Assembly (NCBI GenBank): GCA_964609385.1
Contig: CAZSSM010000141.1
Span: 1 to 11,762 of the forward strand
DNA: 11,762 nucleotides
Source: CAZSSM01 sp964609385
GTDB lineage: Bacteria > Planctomycetota > Planctomycetia > Isosphaerales > Isosphaeraceae
Reading direction: 5' to 3'
Positions 1 through 6,668 of this stretch are shown piece after piece; the first letter of the stretch is position 1; each line of letters starts with the position of its first letter. The position numbers and the translations under genes were made by a program. The notes beneath the pieces are model-generated. The model had not been told where the DNA came from, did no database searches, and was given only the letters and a program-made list of their open reading frames with translations.

Positions 1-222
1 CACACTGACGGCGAACAGCAACGAGACCGGCGTCGTGTAGGGCAAGGTGGCCGGGATGATGTACGGGACCAGCTTGAGGATATCGATCAGCGGGATGCCC
101 ATCCGGGTGGCCTCAGCCATCACCATGAAGAGCACGAAGACCGAGGTGATCGTCAACATCGCCAAGGCGAACGACCGGATCACGTCGCCTAGGACATAGC
201 GCTGCAGGATTCCGAGTCGCAC
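1..222 (-). CDS. LptF/LptG-family permease, N-terminal part (cut by window edge)
   Basis: The reverse strand reads 74 codons from a GTG at 222-220 to the window edge. The product begins VRLGILQRYVLGDVIRSF and continues with a hydrophobic segment (about residues 15-36), a short amphipathic stretch with TRMGIPLIDI, and a second hydrophobic segment containing PYIIPATLPYTTPVSLLFAV (about 55-74). This is the typical opening of LptF/LptG (YjgP/YjgQ) permeases, which with LptB move lipopolysaccharide out of the inner membrane toward the Lpt bridge. The GTG start is preceded by GGAGGGG at 227-233, a good ribosome binding site. LptF and LptG cannot be told apart from this fragment. It lies 207 bp downstream of the aminotransferase on the same strand. 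Family call is fairly sure, exact member is not. Confidence 0.8.
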   Translation of the reverse strand, partial: MRLGILQRYVLGDVIRSFALAMLTITSVFVLFMVMAEATRMGIPLIDILKLVPYIIPATLPYTTPVSLLFAVSV

Positions 223-226
223 CGTT

Positions 227-233
227 CCCCTCC
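227..233 (-). promoter_or_regulatory. Ribosome binding site of the LptF/LptG-type gene
   Basis: Read on the minus strand this is GGAGGGG, with its GGAGG core about 6 nt before the GTG at 222-220. It decides this non-ATG start, which agrees with where homologous permeases begin. Confidence 0.6.
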
Positions 234-429
234 GGCATCCCTTCCCGCGGGCAGATCGTGGACAGCGATCGATTCGCCCGGACCCGAAGCGCCGCATGGG
301 CCCGTTCGAACGAGCCCCGCGCAATCACCGCTTCTCATCGGTCATCGGGAGTCTTTGGTTGAGAACGTTGCCCGGACCCGGCCACCTTGTCGAGCCGGAT
401 TGGTCGCCGAATCGCTCGCTCCGCCCAGT

Positions 430-1761
430 TCAGGCTCCCCGAGTCGATCCACTCAGGGCGACCGATCGGGGTTGACGGATCGCCTCCAACGATCGCTCGA
501 CGGCCGATCCGAGCCGACGGGTCCCTTCGGCCAAGGCGTCGAGTTCGGGGACGCCGAAGCTGAACCGGATCTGATGCGTCGGCGCAGCGTTGGGCTCGTC
601 GGCGAAGGCGTAGCGGCCCGGCACGTAGAGCACGCCCTGTTCGATGGCCCGGTCGAAAAGCGGACCCTCGGGGCCGGTATCCAGATCCTCCGGCAGGCTC
701 AGCCAGACATAAATTCCACCAGCCGGCTCGGTCCAGTGGATCGTCGAGTCGAGCGGGCCGAGGTACTCACCGAGCGCCTTGAGGACCACGTCCCGCTTGG
801 TCCGATAGCGTTCACGAAGCAAGGCCACCTGCGCATCGTAGGAGCCGTCGCTCACAATCCGGACCAGCAAGCGTTGGTGGAAGTGCGAGGTCCCGAAGTC
901 GTGGTTCCCTTTGAGGTTCAGGACCGGTTGCAGGAGGGATTCGGGCAACGCCCCGTATCCAACCTTCATTCCGGGAGAGAAGGTTTTGCTGAACGTTCGG
1001 GCGTGGATGACCACCTCGTTGGTGGGGTCCAGGTGGAGCAGGCTCGGCGTCGAGATTTCTTCGAAGCTCAAGCCGCGATAGGCAGCGTCCTCGAAGACAT
1101 AGATCCGTTGCGATTTCGACCACCGTTCGGCCAAGGCGATCAGCTCAGCGCGTCGGGACTCCGAGAGGCTCAGGCCGGTCGGATTGCTGTGCTCCACCAC
1201 GCTGTAGATCATTTTGACCCGGTCGAGCTGCCCTTCGGCCTCTAGGTCGGCCAGCGTCTGCTCCAAGGCGTCGATCCGGAGTCCGTCCTCATCGCAGGCG
1301 ACCCCGATCACCCTCGCGCCTCGCCCTCGGAGCAGCCCGAGGAACACGAAATAGGTCGGCGATTCGACCAGGACGATATCGCCTGGATCAAGCAGCGCTT
1401 CCGCGACCAGATAGAGCAACTGCTGCGAACCGGTCGTGACGACCAACCGATCCTCCAGGTCGTCGAAGTGAGATACCGATCGCTCAGGGACCTCGTTGCG
1501 GATCCGCTCCGCCAAGAGGGCTCGAAGCTCCCCGTCGCCTCGGGTCGAGCCATACTGCAAAGCGTTCCGTGCCATGGACGGTTCGCGAAGCACCGCTTCG
1601 ATGGCCTCGGCGACGGCCGAAGCAGGTAAGGTTGCCGCATCGACGAACCCGGCGGCCAGCGAGATCAGATTGGGGTTGGCCAGGGCGCGACTCATTAGGT
1701 CGGAGATCGCCGGGGGGCCCATGCGTTGGGCCAGCGTGCTCAGGGTCGTCGGCGGAGTCAT
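430..1761 (-). CDS. PLP-dependent aminotransferase, class I/II (LysN/MocR-like)
   Basis: This 443-residue protein is a fold-type I pyridoxal-phosphate aminotransferase. Visible landmarks: LISLAAGFVDAATLP (32-46), the cofactor phosphate site region TTGSQQ (109-114), SPTYF (134-138), HSNPTG (191-196, the NPTG motif), D225 in FEDAAY for the pyridine nitrogen, the Schiff-base lysine K259 in TFSKTFSPGMKVGY, and R399 in HQIRF for the substrate carboxylate. The pattern is that of 2-aminoadipate/aromatic-type transaminases and of the catalytic half of MocR regulators, but there is no N-terminal winged helix, so it should be a cytosolic enzyme rather than a regulator. The substrate cannot be told; 2-oxoglutarate as acceptor is usual in the family. 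The ATG at 1761 has no clear Shine-Dalgarno. An alternative ATG 13 codons later is also unmarked, so the longer form is kept. Confidence 0.9.
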   Translation of the reverse strand: MTPPTTLSTLAQRMGPPAISDLMSRALANPNLISLAAGFVDAATLPASAVAEAIEAVLREPSMARNALQYGSTRGDGELRALLAERIRNEVPERSVSHFDDLEDRLVVTTGSQQLLYLVAEALLDPGDIVLVESPTYFVFLGLLRGRGARVIGVACDEDGLRIDALEQTLADLEAEGQLDRVKMIYSVVEHSNPTGLSLSESRRAELIALAERWSKSQRIYVFEDAAYRGLSFEEISTPSLLHLDPTNEVVIHARTFSKTFSPGMKVGYGALPESLLQPVLNLKGNHDFGTSHFHQRLLVRIVSDGSYDAQVALLRERYRTKRDVVLKALGEYLGPLDSTIHWTEPAGGIYVWLSLPEDLDTGPEGPLFDRAIEQGVLYVPGRYAFADEPNAAPTHQIRFSFGVPELDALAEGTRRLGSAVERSLEAIRQPRSVALSGSTRGA

Positions 1762-2200
1762 GCGAAGTCCAATACGGTTCGGAAAGGCGCGGAGTAAACG
1801 ACCAACAGCGAACGTGGGCGGACTCGATCCGACGTCGGCCGCAATCGGGAGCGATTCAACAATCGTTGCAAAGAAACGGTCATTAGCTTATCCGGACCGT
1901 CCCGAAATCGACAACGGCGCGAGCGAGAGAGTCCCGCTATTCAAGATACAATGAACCTTCGACGCGTTCGGTCGATTGCGGAATCCCCTGCCCTAAGGTT
2001 CCATCCTCGAGCCAAGCGGACTGTCTCGGACCTAGGCGAAGCGGATCGTCGGACGAGCGGATACGATCTCGACGCGGCTCATCACCGTTCGTTCGTGCTC
2101 AACAACGAAACGAATCCGGATCTCAAGGATGAGGTGAGCCGCCTCACGAGGCCTTACGATCCGGAGTAGCGTTGGTGTCAGGCGTCCCTCGCTGGCGGCT
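1762..2200. other. Intergenic stretch without a convincing gene
   Basis: About 440 bp between the start of the aminotransferase and the left end of the IS3 remnant. It should hold the aminotransferase promoter, on the minus strand, but I see no clear -35/-10 pair. A 72-codon open frame at 1951-2169 has no ribosome binding site and no recognisable protein pattern. A weak GTGAG-CCGC-CTCAC hairpin lies near 2133-2146. No tRNA or known RNA motif was recognised. Confidence 0.5.
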
Positions 2201-2230
2201 TGAGTCGTGGACCCCGTTTTCTGGACCACC
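2201..2230 (+). repeat. Putative left terminal inverted repeat of the IS3 remnant
   Basis: The segment has the GTGGACCCCGTTTTCTGGAC character of IS3-family ends and lies 47 bp before the OrfA start, a normal distance for the left end. Its partner at the right end is missing, so the call rests on resemblance and position only. Confidence 0.45.
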
Positions 2231-2276
2231 CTGTTCGTTAATCTCGAACCCGTCCCCCCGAACCGATGGAGGTCCC

Positions 2277-2873
2277 ATGTCCCGAGCACCCAAGCGGCAC
2301 TCGCTCGCCTTCAAGGCCCAGGTCGCCCTCGAAGCGATCAAGCAACGCCACACCGTCTTGGAGATCGCCGCCAAGTTCCAGGTCCACCAGGGGAAGAAGC
2401 AGCTCCTGGACAACTCCGAGGCCGCCTTCGCTGCCGCATCCGACCGCCCAACACGTCACCAGGACTCCCTCCAGGAGGAGCTTTCCGACCAGATCGGCCA
2501 GCTCCAGGTGGAACTGACCTTCATGAAAAAAATGCGGCTCACGTCGGCTGGTCAGCTCCGTGACCTGGTCGAGCCGGACCACGCCGAATTGAGCCTGCAC
2601 GGCCATTGCGAGCTGTTGGAGCTGAACCGCTCCAGCCTCTCCTACGAGCCGCCACGGAGGACCTCGCGGTCATGAAGCTGATCGACCGCCAGCACCTGGG
2701 AGACGCCGTTCTACGGGAGTCGGAGGATGGTGGCCTGGCTGGGGTCGCAGGGCTACATCGCCAACCTCAAGCGCCTCCGGCGGCTGATGCACCAGATGGG
2801 TCTTAATGTAATCTACCCGAAGCCTCGGTCGACGACGCGGTGCCCGGAGCAACGGGTCTACCCCGGCCTCTTG
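2277..2873 (+). pseudogene. IS3-family transposase OrfA-OrfB, broken and truncated
   Basis: The ATG at 2277 follows GGAGG at 2268-2272. The OrfA part begins MSRAPKRHSLAFKAQVALEA and matches the helix-turn-helix protein of IS3 elements, with the leucine-rich segment EELSDQIGQLQVELTFMKK. Residues between KFQVH and KKQLL are shorter than usual: the PNQ..QW-like stretch is missing, so the DNA-binding region is damaged. OrfB-like sequence follows in the same frame (LVEPDHAELSLHGHCELLEL, SSLSYEP). It then slips near 2650-2660, after which LAVMKLIDRQHL is in another frame while the first frame meets TGA at 2673-2675. It slips again near 2698, where TPFYGSRRMVAWLGSQGY, LRRLMHQMGL and IYPKPR are back in the first frame. 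The match stops at VYPGLL, so the whole DDE catalytic domain is absent. Non-functional; family call is secure. Confidence 0.85.
2526..2532 (+). other. A7 run at OrfA/OrfB junction, possible relic of the frameshift site
   Basis: Seven consecutive adenines lie just where OrfA passes into OrfB. Many IS3-family elements use an A-rich slippery heptamer there for programmed -1 frameshifting to make the OrfAB transposase. Here OrfA- and OrfB-like residues are already in one frame across the run, so any recoding role is lost or was never needed. Confidence 0.35.
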
Positions 2874-2945
2874 CCATCATCCTGGACCGATGCCGAACAT
2901 TCGCTGACGCAGACAATCGAGCACGATGTCGAGTCATTGCCGGAA

Positions 2946-3494
2946 TCATTTCGGTCGAGAATACCAGGCCTCAACGGCAAGGAATGCGAGGCCATAGACC
3001 AGAGTCGATAGCATCAGAGCCAGTCCTCCTGTCCGGACCGTAATCCCGAGGCGACCGTACATTGTCAGATCCGTGTTCGATGCCGAGATGATCCCCAACG
3101 AGAGAGGAATTGCGATCAAGGCAAGGCTAATCGCCACCTTGGAGACCAAGCCGAGGACCGGGCCCTCGTCGACGGGCCGTGGCTCTTGGCGCGAAAGCCA
3201 AGCGACCAGGAACACCATGAGAAACGCCAGGCCGATGAAGCTGCTTCCGTACTGGAGGAGCTTATATCCCGGGATGGAAAGGCCCATGACGATCAGGGCC
3301 GTTTCATCGAGCGCGGGGATGAGGCGCGTCCCCCATCGGTCCTCGTGCGTGAACGCGTCCCAGATGATGTGGGTCGCGGCTCCGATCACGATCGCCAATG
3401 CCGCCCATGCGATGGAACTCGGGCGCATCACCGTGCGTATCTCGACGAGCGCGGGGCAGCGGCGCCGGACAGCCTCGGGCAGCAGCGCGCACAC
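2946..3494 (-). CDS. DUF4184-like membrane protein, probably truncated at the N-terminus
   Basis: The 182-residue product has about four membrane segments (residues 27-46, 79-99, 112-137, 156-176). It carries the motif VIGAATHIIWDAFTHEDRWG (35-54), the hallmark of the DUF4184 family of bacterial membrane proteins of unknown function. Family members usually begin with an MPFT.SHAA..LP-type segment and a GS..PD motif; neither is present here. The frame stays open upstream of the GTG at 3494 (residues ...AYSRHSSRALLDGLAV) to a TAG near 3573, and the HS.R.LLDG stretch resembles the region just before this point in full-length members. The GTG has no ribosome binding site. I therefore think the first 60-80 residues have been lost and that this is likely a gene fragment, though a shortened working protein is possible. 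Confidence 0.6.
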   Translation of the reverse strand: MCALLPEAVRRRCPALVEIRTVMRPSSIAWAALAIVIGAATHIIWDAFTHEDRWGTRLIPALDETALIVMGLSIPGYKLLQYGSSFIGLAFLMVFLVAWLSRQEPRPVDEGPVLGLVSKVAISLALIAIPLSLGIISASNTDLTMYGRLGITVRTGGLALMLSTLVYGLAFLAVEAWYSRPK

Positions 3495-3715
3495 TGCGAG
3501 CCCATCGAGCAGAGCCCGGGATGAATGTCTCGAATAGGCTAACTTATCGTCTAAACGGTTGACCTACTCACCCGGCTCGGCACCGGGGTCTGGACCAGAG
3601 CGGCCCAGTCCCCAGCCACCCTAACCTGTGGTCTGCCCGAGAAGAGGGCAAGGCCTCCGATTTCGGTCCATGAGCCGATCGTCTCAAGGTTTCCGCCATG
3701 GAAGACGGCTCGATA

Positions 3716-4642
3716 TTACTCGGCGAGCGCAGCAGCGATCGGCTCATCCCAGAAGAAATATTCGTTGCTGTTGTCGGGATGATCGAGGACGCGTTCCTCA
3801 ATGGGGATCAGGCTGTGTCGGACAACCTCGAGATCGGGGCGCTCGCGGGGCACATCGAAGCCGGGCAGGAACTCGAGGCTTAGCGAGCCGTCCGGGTTGA
3901 GCGTGCAGAAGGTCTGGACGACCTGAGCGCCGGAGAGCTTGGCCAGCTTGACCCAGGTGGCGGCCAGGCGATAGGTCCGATTCAGGAACGGGACCTCGAC
4001 GGCGTGGGGACCCTCCCAACGGATGTCGTTGGCGATCATTACGATCATGCCGGCGCGGAGCACCTTGGTGGCCTTGAGCAAGGCGCGGGCGGCGTCCTGG
4101 GGATCGTTCCCCTTGCGACTGACGAACAGACCGGCCTGTCCGAGCGGCCCCCCCTGCTCGGCGTGGTCGCGGAGCAATCGCGAGACGTTCCGCGGTCGCT
4201 CGATGAACAGCCGAAGCTCGTAGCCGAACCGGAGGAGCCAGTGGGCTGGAACCAGGTTGGCCCCGTAATGGTTGCCCAGTAGGACGATCCCTCGACCGAG
4301 CTGCAGCGACTCGTCCAAGGCATCGAGTCCCCGAACCTCGCAGACCTCGCGAATCTGCTCCTCGCTGAGGCCGTCCAGAAGCATGTCACGCATCCGCCAA
4401 CGCGCCAGGTTGCCGGCCAAGTCGGGTCCCAGACGTTGAGGGGTCCAGTCGCGATTCAACGACCTGGAAGCGCGTTCCACGGCGCGATCGATCCGCCAGC
4501 GGACCCGACCGTCCCAGCGGTACTCGCGGCGCCCGAGATCGCCGACAACGCGACCGATCGCGCGCGGCGAGCAGGTTCGTCGGAGCCCCGGCAGGAGCCA
4601 GCGGACGAACGCCTTCCGGAAATTGAGCCCGCGACGTTTCAT
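3716..4642 (-). CDS. LpxL/HtrB-like lysophospholipid acyltransferase family protein
   Basis: The 308-residue protein has the length and layout of the LpxL/HtrB branch of lysophospholipid acyltransferases, which transfer acyl chains from acyl-ACP to lipid A precursors or other lipids at the inner membrane. Landmarks: a basic N-terminus with WLLPGLRR (15-22), RGIVLLGNHYGANLVPAHWL (117-136) holding the expected catalytic His125, LRLFIERP (143-150), LFVSRKGNDPQDAARALLKA (172-191), GMIVMIANDIRWEG (198-211) and VPFLNRTYRLAATWVKLAKL (217-236). The usual motif is HX4D/E; here the residue five after His125 is Leu130, so the acidic partner is missing. It is either a divergent subfamily or altered in activity. 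The gene lies 164 bp downstream of the acyl carrier protein on the same strand, which supports use of an acyl-ACP donor. The ATG at 4642 has only a distant AGGA, so the start is moderately sure. Confidence 0.8.
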   Translation of the reverse strand: MKRRGLNFRKAFVRWLLPGLRRTCSPRAIGRVVGDLGRREYRWDGRVRWRIDRAVERASRSLNRDWTPQRLGPDLAGNLARWRMRDMLLDGLSEEQIREVCEVRGLDALDESLQLGRGIVLLGNHYGANLVPAHWLLRFGYELRLFIERPRNVSRLLRDHAEQGGPLGQAGLFVSRKGNDPQDAARALLKATKVLRAGMIVMIANDIRWEGPHAVEVPFLNRTYRLAATWVKLAKLSGAQVVQTFCTLNPDGSLSLEFLPGFDVPRERPDLEVVRHSLIPIEERVLDHPDNSNEYFFWDEPIAAALAE

Positions 4643-4806
4643 GGGACGACCCGATTCCTAAGCGGCTGGGGCATCCGGCCGCGTTTCGATGGGTGAGGCC
4701 CGCAAGTCGCGGCCCTGAGACGTTCAGAATGAAGGAGGACCGAGCCGGGGATTTGGCTCAGCAGAGAAACGAACGCAATGATCGACTCGAGGCCGATCGA
4801 CGAGGC

Positions 4807-5067
4807 TCACGCCGCGACGCGATGCTCTTGAACGTAGCCGGCCACATCGCCAACGGTCAGCAGGTCGGGCACGACCTCCTCGGGGATGTCGACGCCGAAG
4901 CGGTCCTGGATCTCGACGAGCACCCCGACCAGATCGAGCGAGTCGATGCCGAGGTCCTCGACGAAGGACGAATCGGCTGTCACCGTGACCGACTCCTCCA
5001 AACGGGCCGCCGTGCGAACCGTGTCAATTAGGCCGGCCAGGAACTCTTGGGTTGGAGTGGCGGGCAT
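4807..5067 (-). CDS. Acyl carrier protein
   Basis: This 86-residue acidic protein is an acyl carrier protein. The DSL motif in LGIDSLDLVGVL gives Ser43 as the attachment site for 4'-phosphopantetheine. It is followed by the typical EIQDRFGVDIPEE of helix II-III and a C-terminal TVGDVAGYVQEH. It would carry growing or finished acyl chains as thioesters in the cytosol. The start at 5067 is chosen over an in-frame start 20 codons upstream because TGAGGAG lies at 5074-5080, six bases before the ATG, and because 86 residues is normal for the family. It sits 84 bp downstream of the ketoacyl synthase and upstream of the acyltransferase, so it looks like a dedicated carrier for this set rather than the housekeeping AcpP, though the latter cannot be excluded from sequence alone. 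Confidence 0.93.
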   Translation of the reverse strand: MPATPTQEFLAGLIDTVRTAARLEESVTVTADSSFVEDLGIDSLDLVGVLVEIQDRFGVDIPEEVVPDLLTVGDVAGYVQEHRVAA

Positions 5068-5073
5068 CTGTGT

Positions 5074-5080
5074 CTCCTCA
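5074..5080 (-). promoter_or_regulatory. Ribosome binding site of the acyl carrier protein gene
   Basis: Minus-strand TGAGGAG, six bases before the ATG at 5067. It decides the start against the longer reading frame that opens at 5127. Confidence 0.7.
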
Positions 5081-5151
5081 ATGAGCGGGCAAACGAAGGG
5101 AACGGGTACGGATCTCGTCGCGAACAACCGATTACCTCGCGATCGCTCTGC

Positions 5152-6408
5152 TTAGACAGCTCGAAAAACCAAGGCGTTGTTGGTTCCTCCGAAGCCGAGC
5201 GAGACCGACATGACCGCCTCGACGCGCTGGGGGCGCGCATCCCCAGGGACGTAGTCGAGGTCGAGTTCGGGATCGGGCTGATGGTGGATCGTCGGTGGCA
5301 GGACCTGCTCGCGGAGCGTCTTGACCACCGAGGCCGCCTCGATCGCCGAGGCCGCACCCAAGGAATGACCGACCGCCCCTTTGATCGAGCTGACCGCCAA
5401 ACCCTCACGCGCCCAGGGACCGAAGACCTCTTTGATGACCTGGGTTTCGGAGGCATCGTTGACCACGGTGCTCGTCCCGTGCGCGTTGTAGTGCGTGATC
5501 TCTTCGGGATTCATCTCAGCGCGTCGGAGGGCCTTCCGGAGACAGGCGGCGATCTGCGGTGGGTGTGGCATCGCCATGTGATGGCCGTCGGAGTTCCAGG
5601 CCCAACCGGCCAACTCGGCCATTGGGGTCAGGCCGAGCCGACGGACCGCCGACTCACGGGCCAAGACGAGCATCGCGGCCCCCTCGGACATCACGAACCC
5701 GCCTCGGTCGACGCTGAACGGTCGGCTGGCCTGTTCCGGGTTTTCCAGGCTTCGATCGCCGTCCTTCTCGCGGTAGAGGGCGCGCATCGTTGAGAACCCG
5801 TTGATCACCTGCGCGACCAAGCAGCTCTCGGTGGCGCCACAGAGGGCTAGATCGACCTCGCCGGAACGCAAGAGGGTCGCGCCGAGAATCACCGCGTGGC
5901 CGCCGGAGGCACAGGCGTTGGCCGGGGCCAAACTGGGACCCAGCAGTTGGAGGTCACGCGCGACCTGGCCGGCGGCCTGGTTGGCGATCAGGCCGGGGAC
6001 GAGGTAAGGGCTCGTAGCCAAGGACTTCCGACGCGACGACTTCTCGGCCTCGGCGTCATACAAGTCCATGCCCCCAAGCGCCGAGCCGACCATCACGGCG
6101 ACCTCCGCGCGCTGGGCCTCATCCAACGAGTCGAGCCCGGCATCGGTCCAGGCCTGTCGCGACGCCTGGATCGCCAGGTGCAGGAACCGCGCGTTCAGCT
6201 TCGAAGCCTCACCGGCCGAGCGATCGCGATCCGTCGCGGGAAGGTCCTCGATAACCCCGGCGATGTCCAAGGCGAACCGCGCGCGGTCCAACGACTCGTG
6301 ACGCTTCAGGCCAGACCGCCCGGCCAGGACGGCCTCCCAGGTCGATTCGATGTCGGTGCCCAAACAGGTCAGCCCGCCCAGGCCCACGACGTACAGACGC
6401 TCGGTCAT
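5152..6408 (-). CDS. Beta-ketoacyl-ACP synthase (FabF-like, KAS II type)
   Basis: The 418-residue thiolase-fold enzyme condenses acyl groups with malonyl-ACP to give beta-ketoacyl-ACP. The Cys-His-His triad is complete: Cys166 in PANACASGGHAVILG, His310 in YNAHGTSTVVND and His348 in KGAVGHSLGAASAIEA, with Lys343 just before the last. Other family marks are SRPFSVDRGGFVMSEGAA and the C-terminal SVSLGFGGTNNALVF. The catalytic cysteine argues against a chain-length-factor partner. The start at 6408 is preferred because AAGGA lies at 6416-6420, seven bases upstream; a TTG five codons earlier leaves no room for its binding site. It is the first gene of the synthase-carrier-acyltransferase set on this strand. 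The genomic setting suggests a specialised acyl chain, but a role in general fatty-acid elongation fits equally well by sequence. Confidence 0.93.
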   Translation of the reverse strand: MTERLYVVGLGGLTCLGTDIESTWEAVLAGRSGLKRHESLDRARFALDIAGVIEDLPATDRDRSAGEASKLNARFLHLAIQASRQAWTDAGLDSLDEAQRAEVAVMVGSALGGMDLYDAEAEKSSRRKSLATSPYLVPGLIANQAAGQVARDLQLLGPSLAPANACASGGHAVILGATLLRSGEVDLALCGATESCLVAQVINGFSTMRALYREKDGDRSLENPEQASRPFSVDRGGFVMSEGAAMLVLARESAVRRLGLTPMAELAGWAWNSDGHHMAMPHPPQIAACLRKALRRAEMNPEEITHYNAHGTSTVVNDASETQVIKEVFGPWAREGLAVSSIKGAVGHSLGAASAIEAASVVKTLREQVLPPTIHHQPDPELDLDYVPGDARPQRVEAVMSVSLGFGGTNNALVFRAV

Positions 6409-6415
6409 CCGATGA

Positions 6416-6420
6416 TCCTT
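6416..6420 (-). promoter_or_regulatory. Ribosome binding site of the ketoacyl synthase gene
   Basis: Minus-strand AAGGA, seven bases before the ATG at 6408; it favours this start over the TTG at 6423. Confidence 0.5.
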
Positions 6421-6654
6421 CAACTCCCGTAACCGTAAACGACCCGACCCGATCCCTCCCGGGCCTGCCCGATGATCCGGAAACGCGGTATCTTGTCGAG
6501 TTCAAGGGCGGCCAATCGAGGTCTCTCTCGGCCCCAGTCCGACGTGTGGCAATAACCTGTCCCGCGCCGACGTCTGTTCTTTTGACCCGATAACCAACCA
6601 TCGGGCGGTCGCCCTCCACGCTCCAGCAAATCCCCCCGACCAACTCGTTCGTGG

Positions 6655-6659
6655 AAAGG
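6655..6659 (+). promoter_or_regulatory. Ribosome binding site of the FAH-family gene
   Basis: AAAGG, nine bases before the ATG at 6669; it decides against the GTG at 6651, which would lie upstream of it. Confidence 0.45.
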
Positions 6660-6668
6660 TGCGATGCG

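Larger units (their letters stand above)
2201..2873 (+). mobile_element. IS3-family insertion sequence remnant, left half only
   Basis: A degenerate element starts around 2201 with TGAGTCGTGGACCCCGTTTT followed by CTGGACCACC, which resembles the terminal inverted repeats of IS3-family elements (GGACCCC...TTTTCTGGAC). It carries OrfA and the first part of OrfB of an IS3-type transposase. Recognisable coding ends near 2873, at residues VYPGLL, before the DDE integrase core. I found no matching right inverted repeat between 2873 and 3700 and no target-site duplication. The outer boundary at 2201 is approximate. The element cannot move by itself. Confidence 0.75.
6409..6668. promoter_or_regulatory. 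Divergent intergenic region between lipid genes and FAH-family gene
   Basis: A 260-bp gap separates the starts of two divergently read genes, so promoters for both directions should lie here. I cannot point to a convincing -35/-10 pair or an operator. An open frame crossing the gap on the minus strand is only an antisense shadow of the FAH-family gene. Confidence 0.4.

Noticed and set aside
355..1245. 296-codon plus-strand open frame
   Set aside because: Antisense to the aminotransferase, whose catalytic residues are all present in the minus frame; no ribosome binding site or domain pattern.
430..1761. Aminotransferase considered as a MocR-type transcription regulator
   Set aside because: No winged-helix domain precedes the aminotransferase fold and no upstream in-frame extension encodes one.
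1951..2169. 72-codon open frame in the intergenic stretch
   Set aside because: No ribosome binding site, charged composition without pattern, and it ends just before the IS remnant; not supported as a gene.
3580..3612. GGGGTCTGGACCAGAG stretch considered as the missing right end of the IS3 remnant
   Set aside because: It shares GGTC/GGACC words with the left end but does not align as an inverted copy of GTGGACCCCGTTTTCTGGAC.
5047..5793. 248-codon plus-strand open frame
   Set aside because: Antisense to the ketoacyl synthase and carrier protein genes; no recognisable motif.
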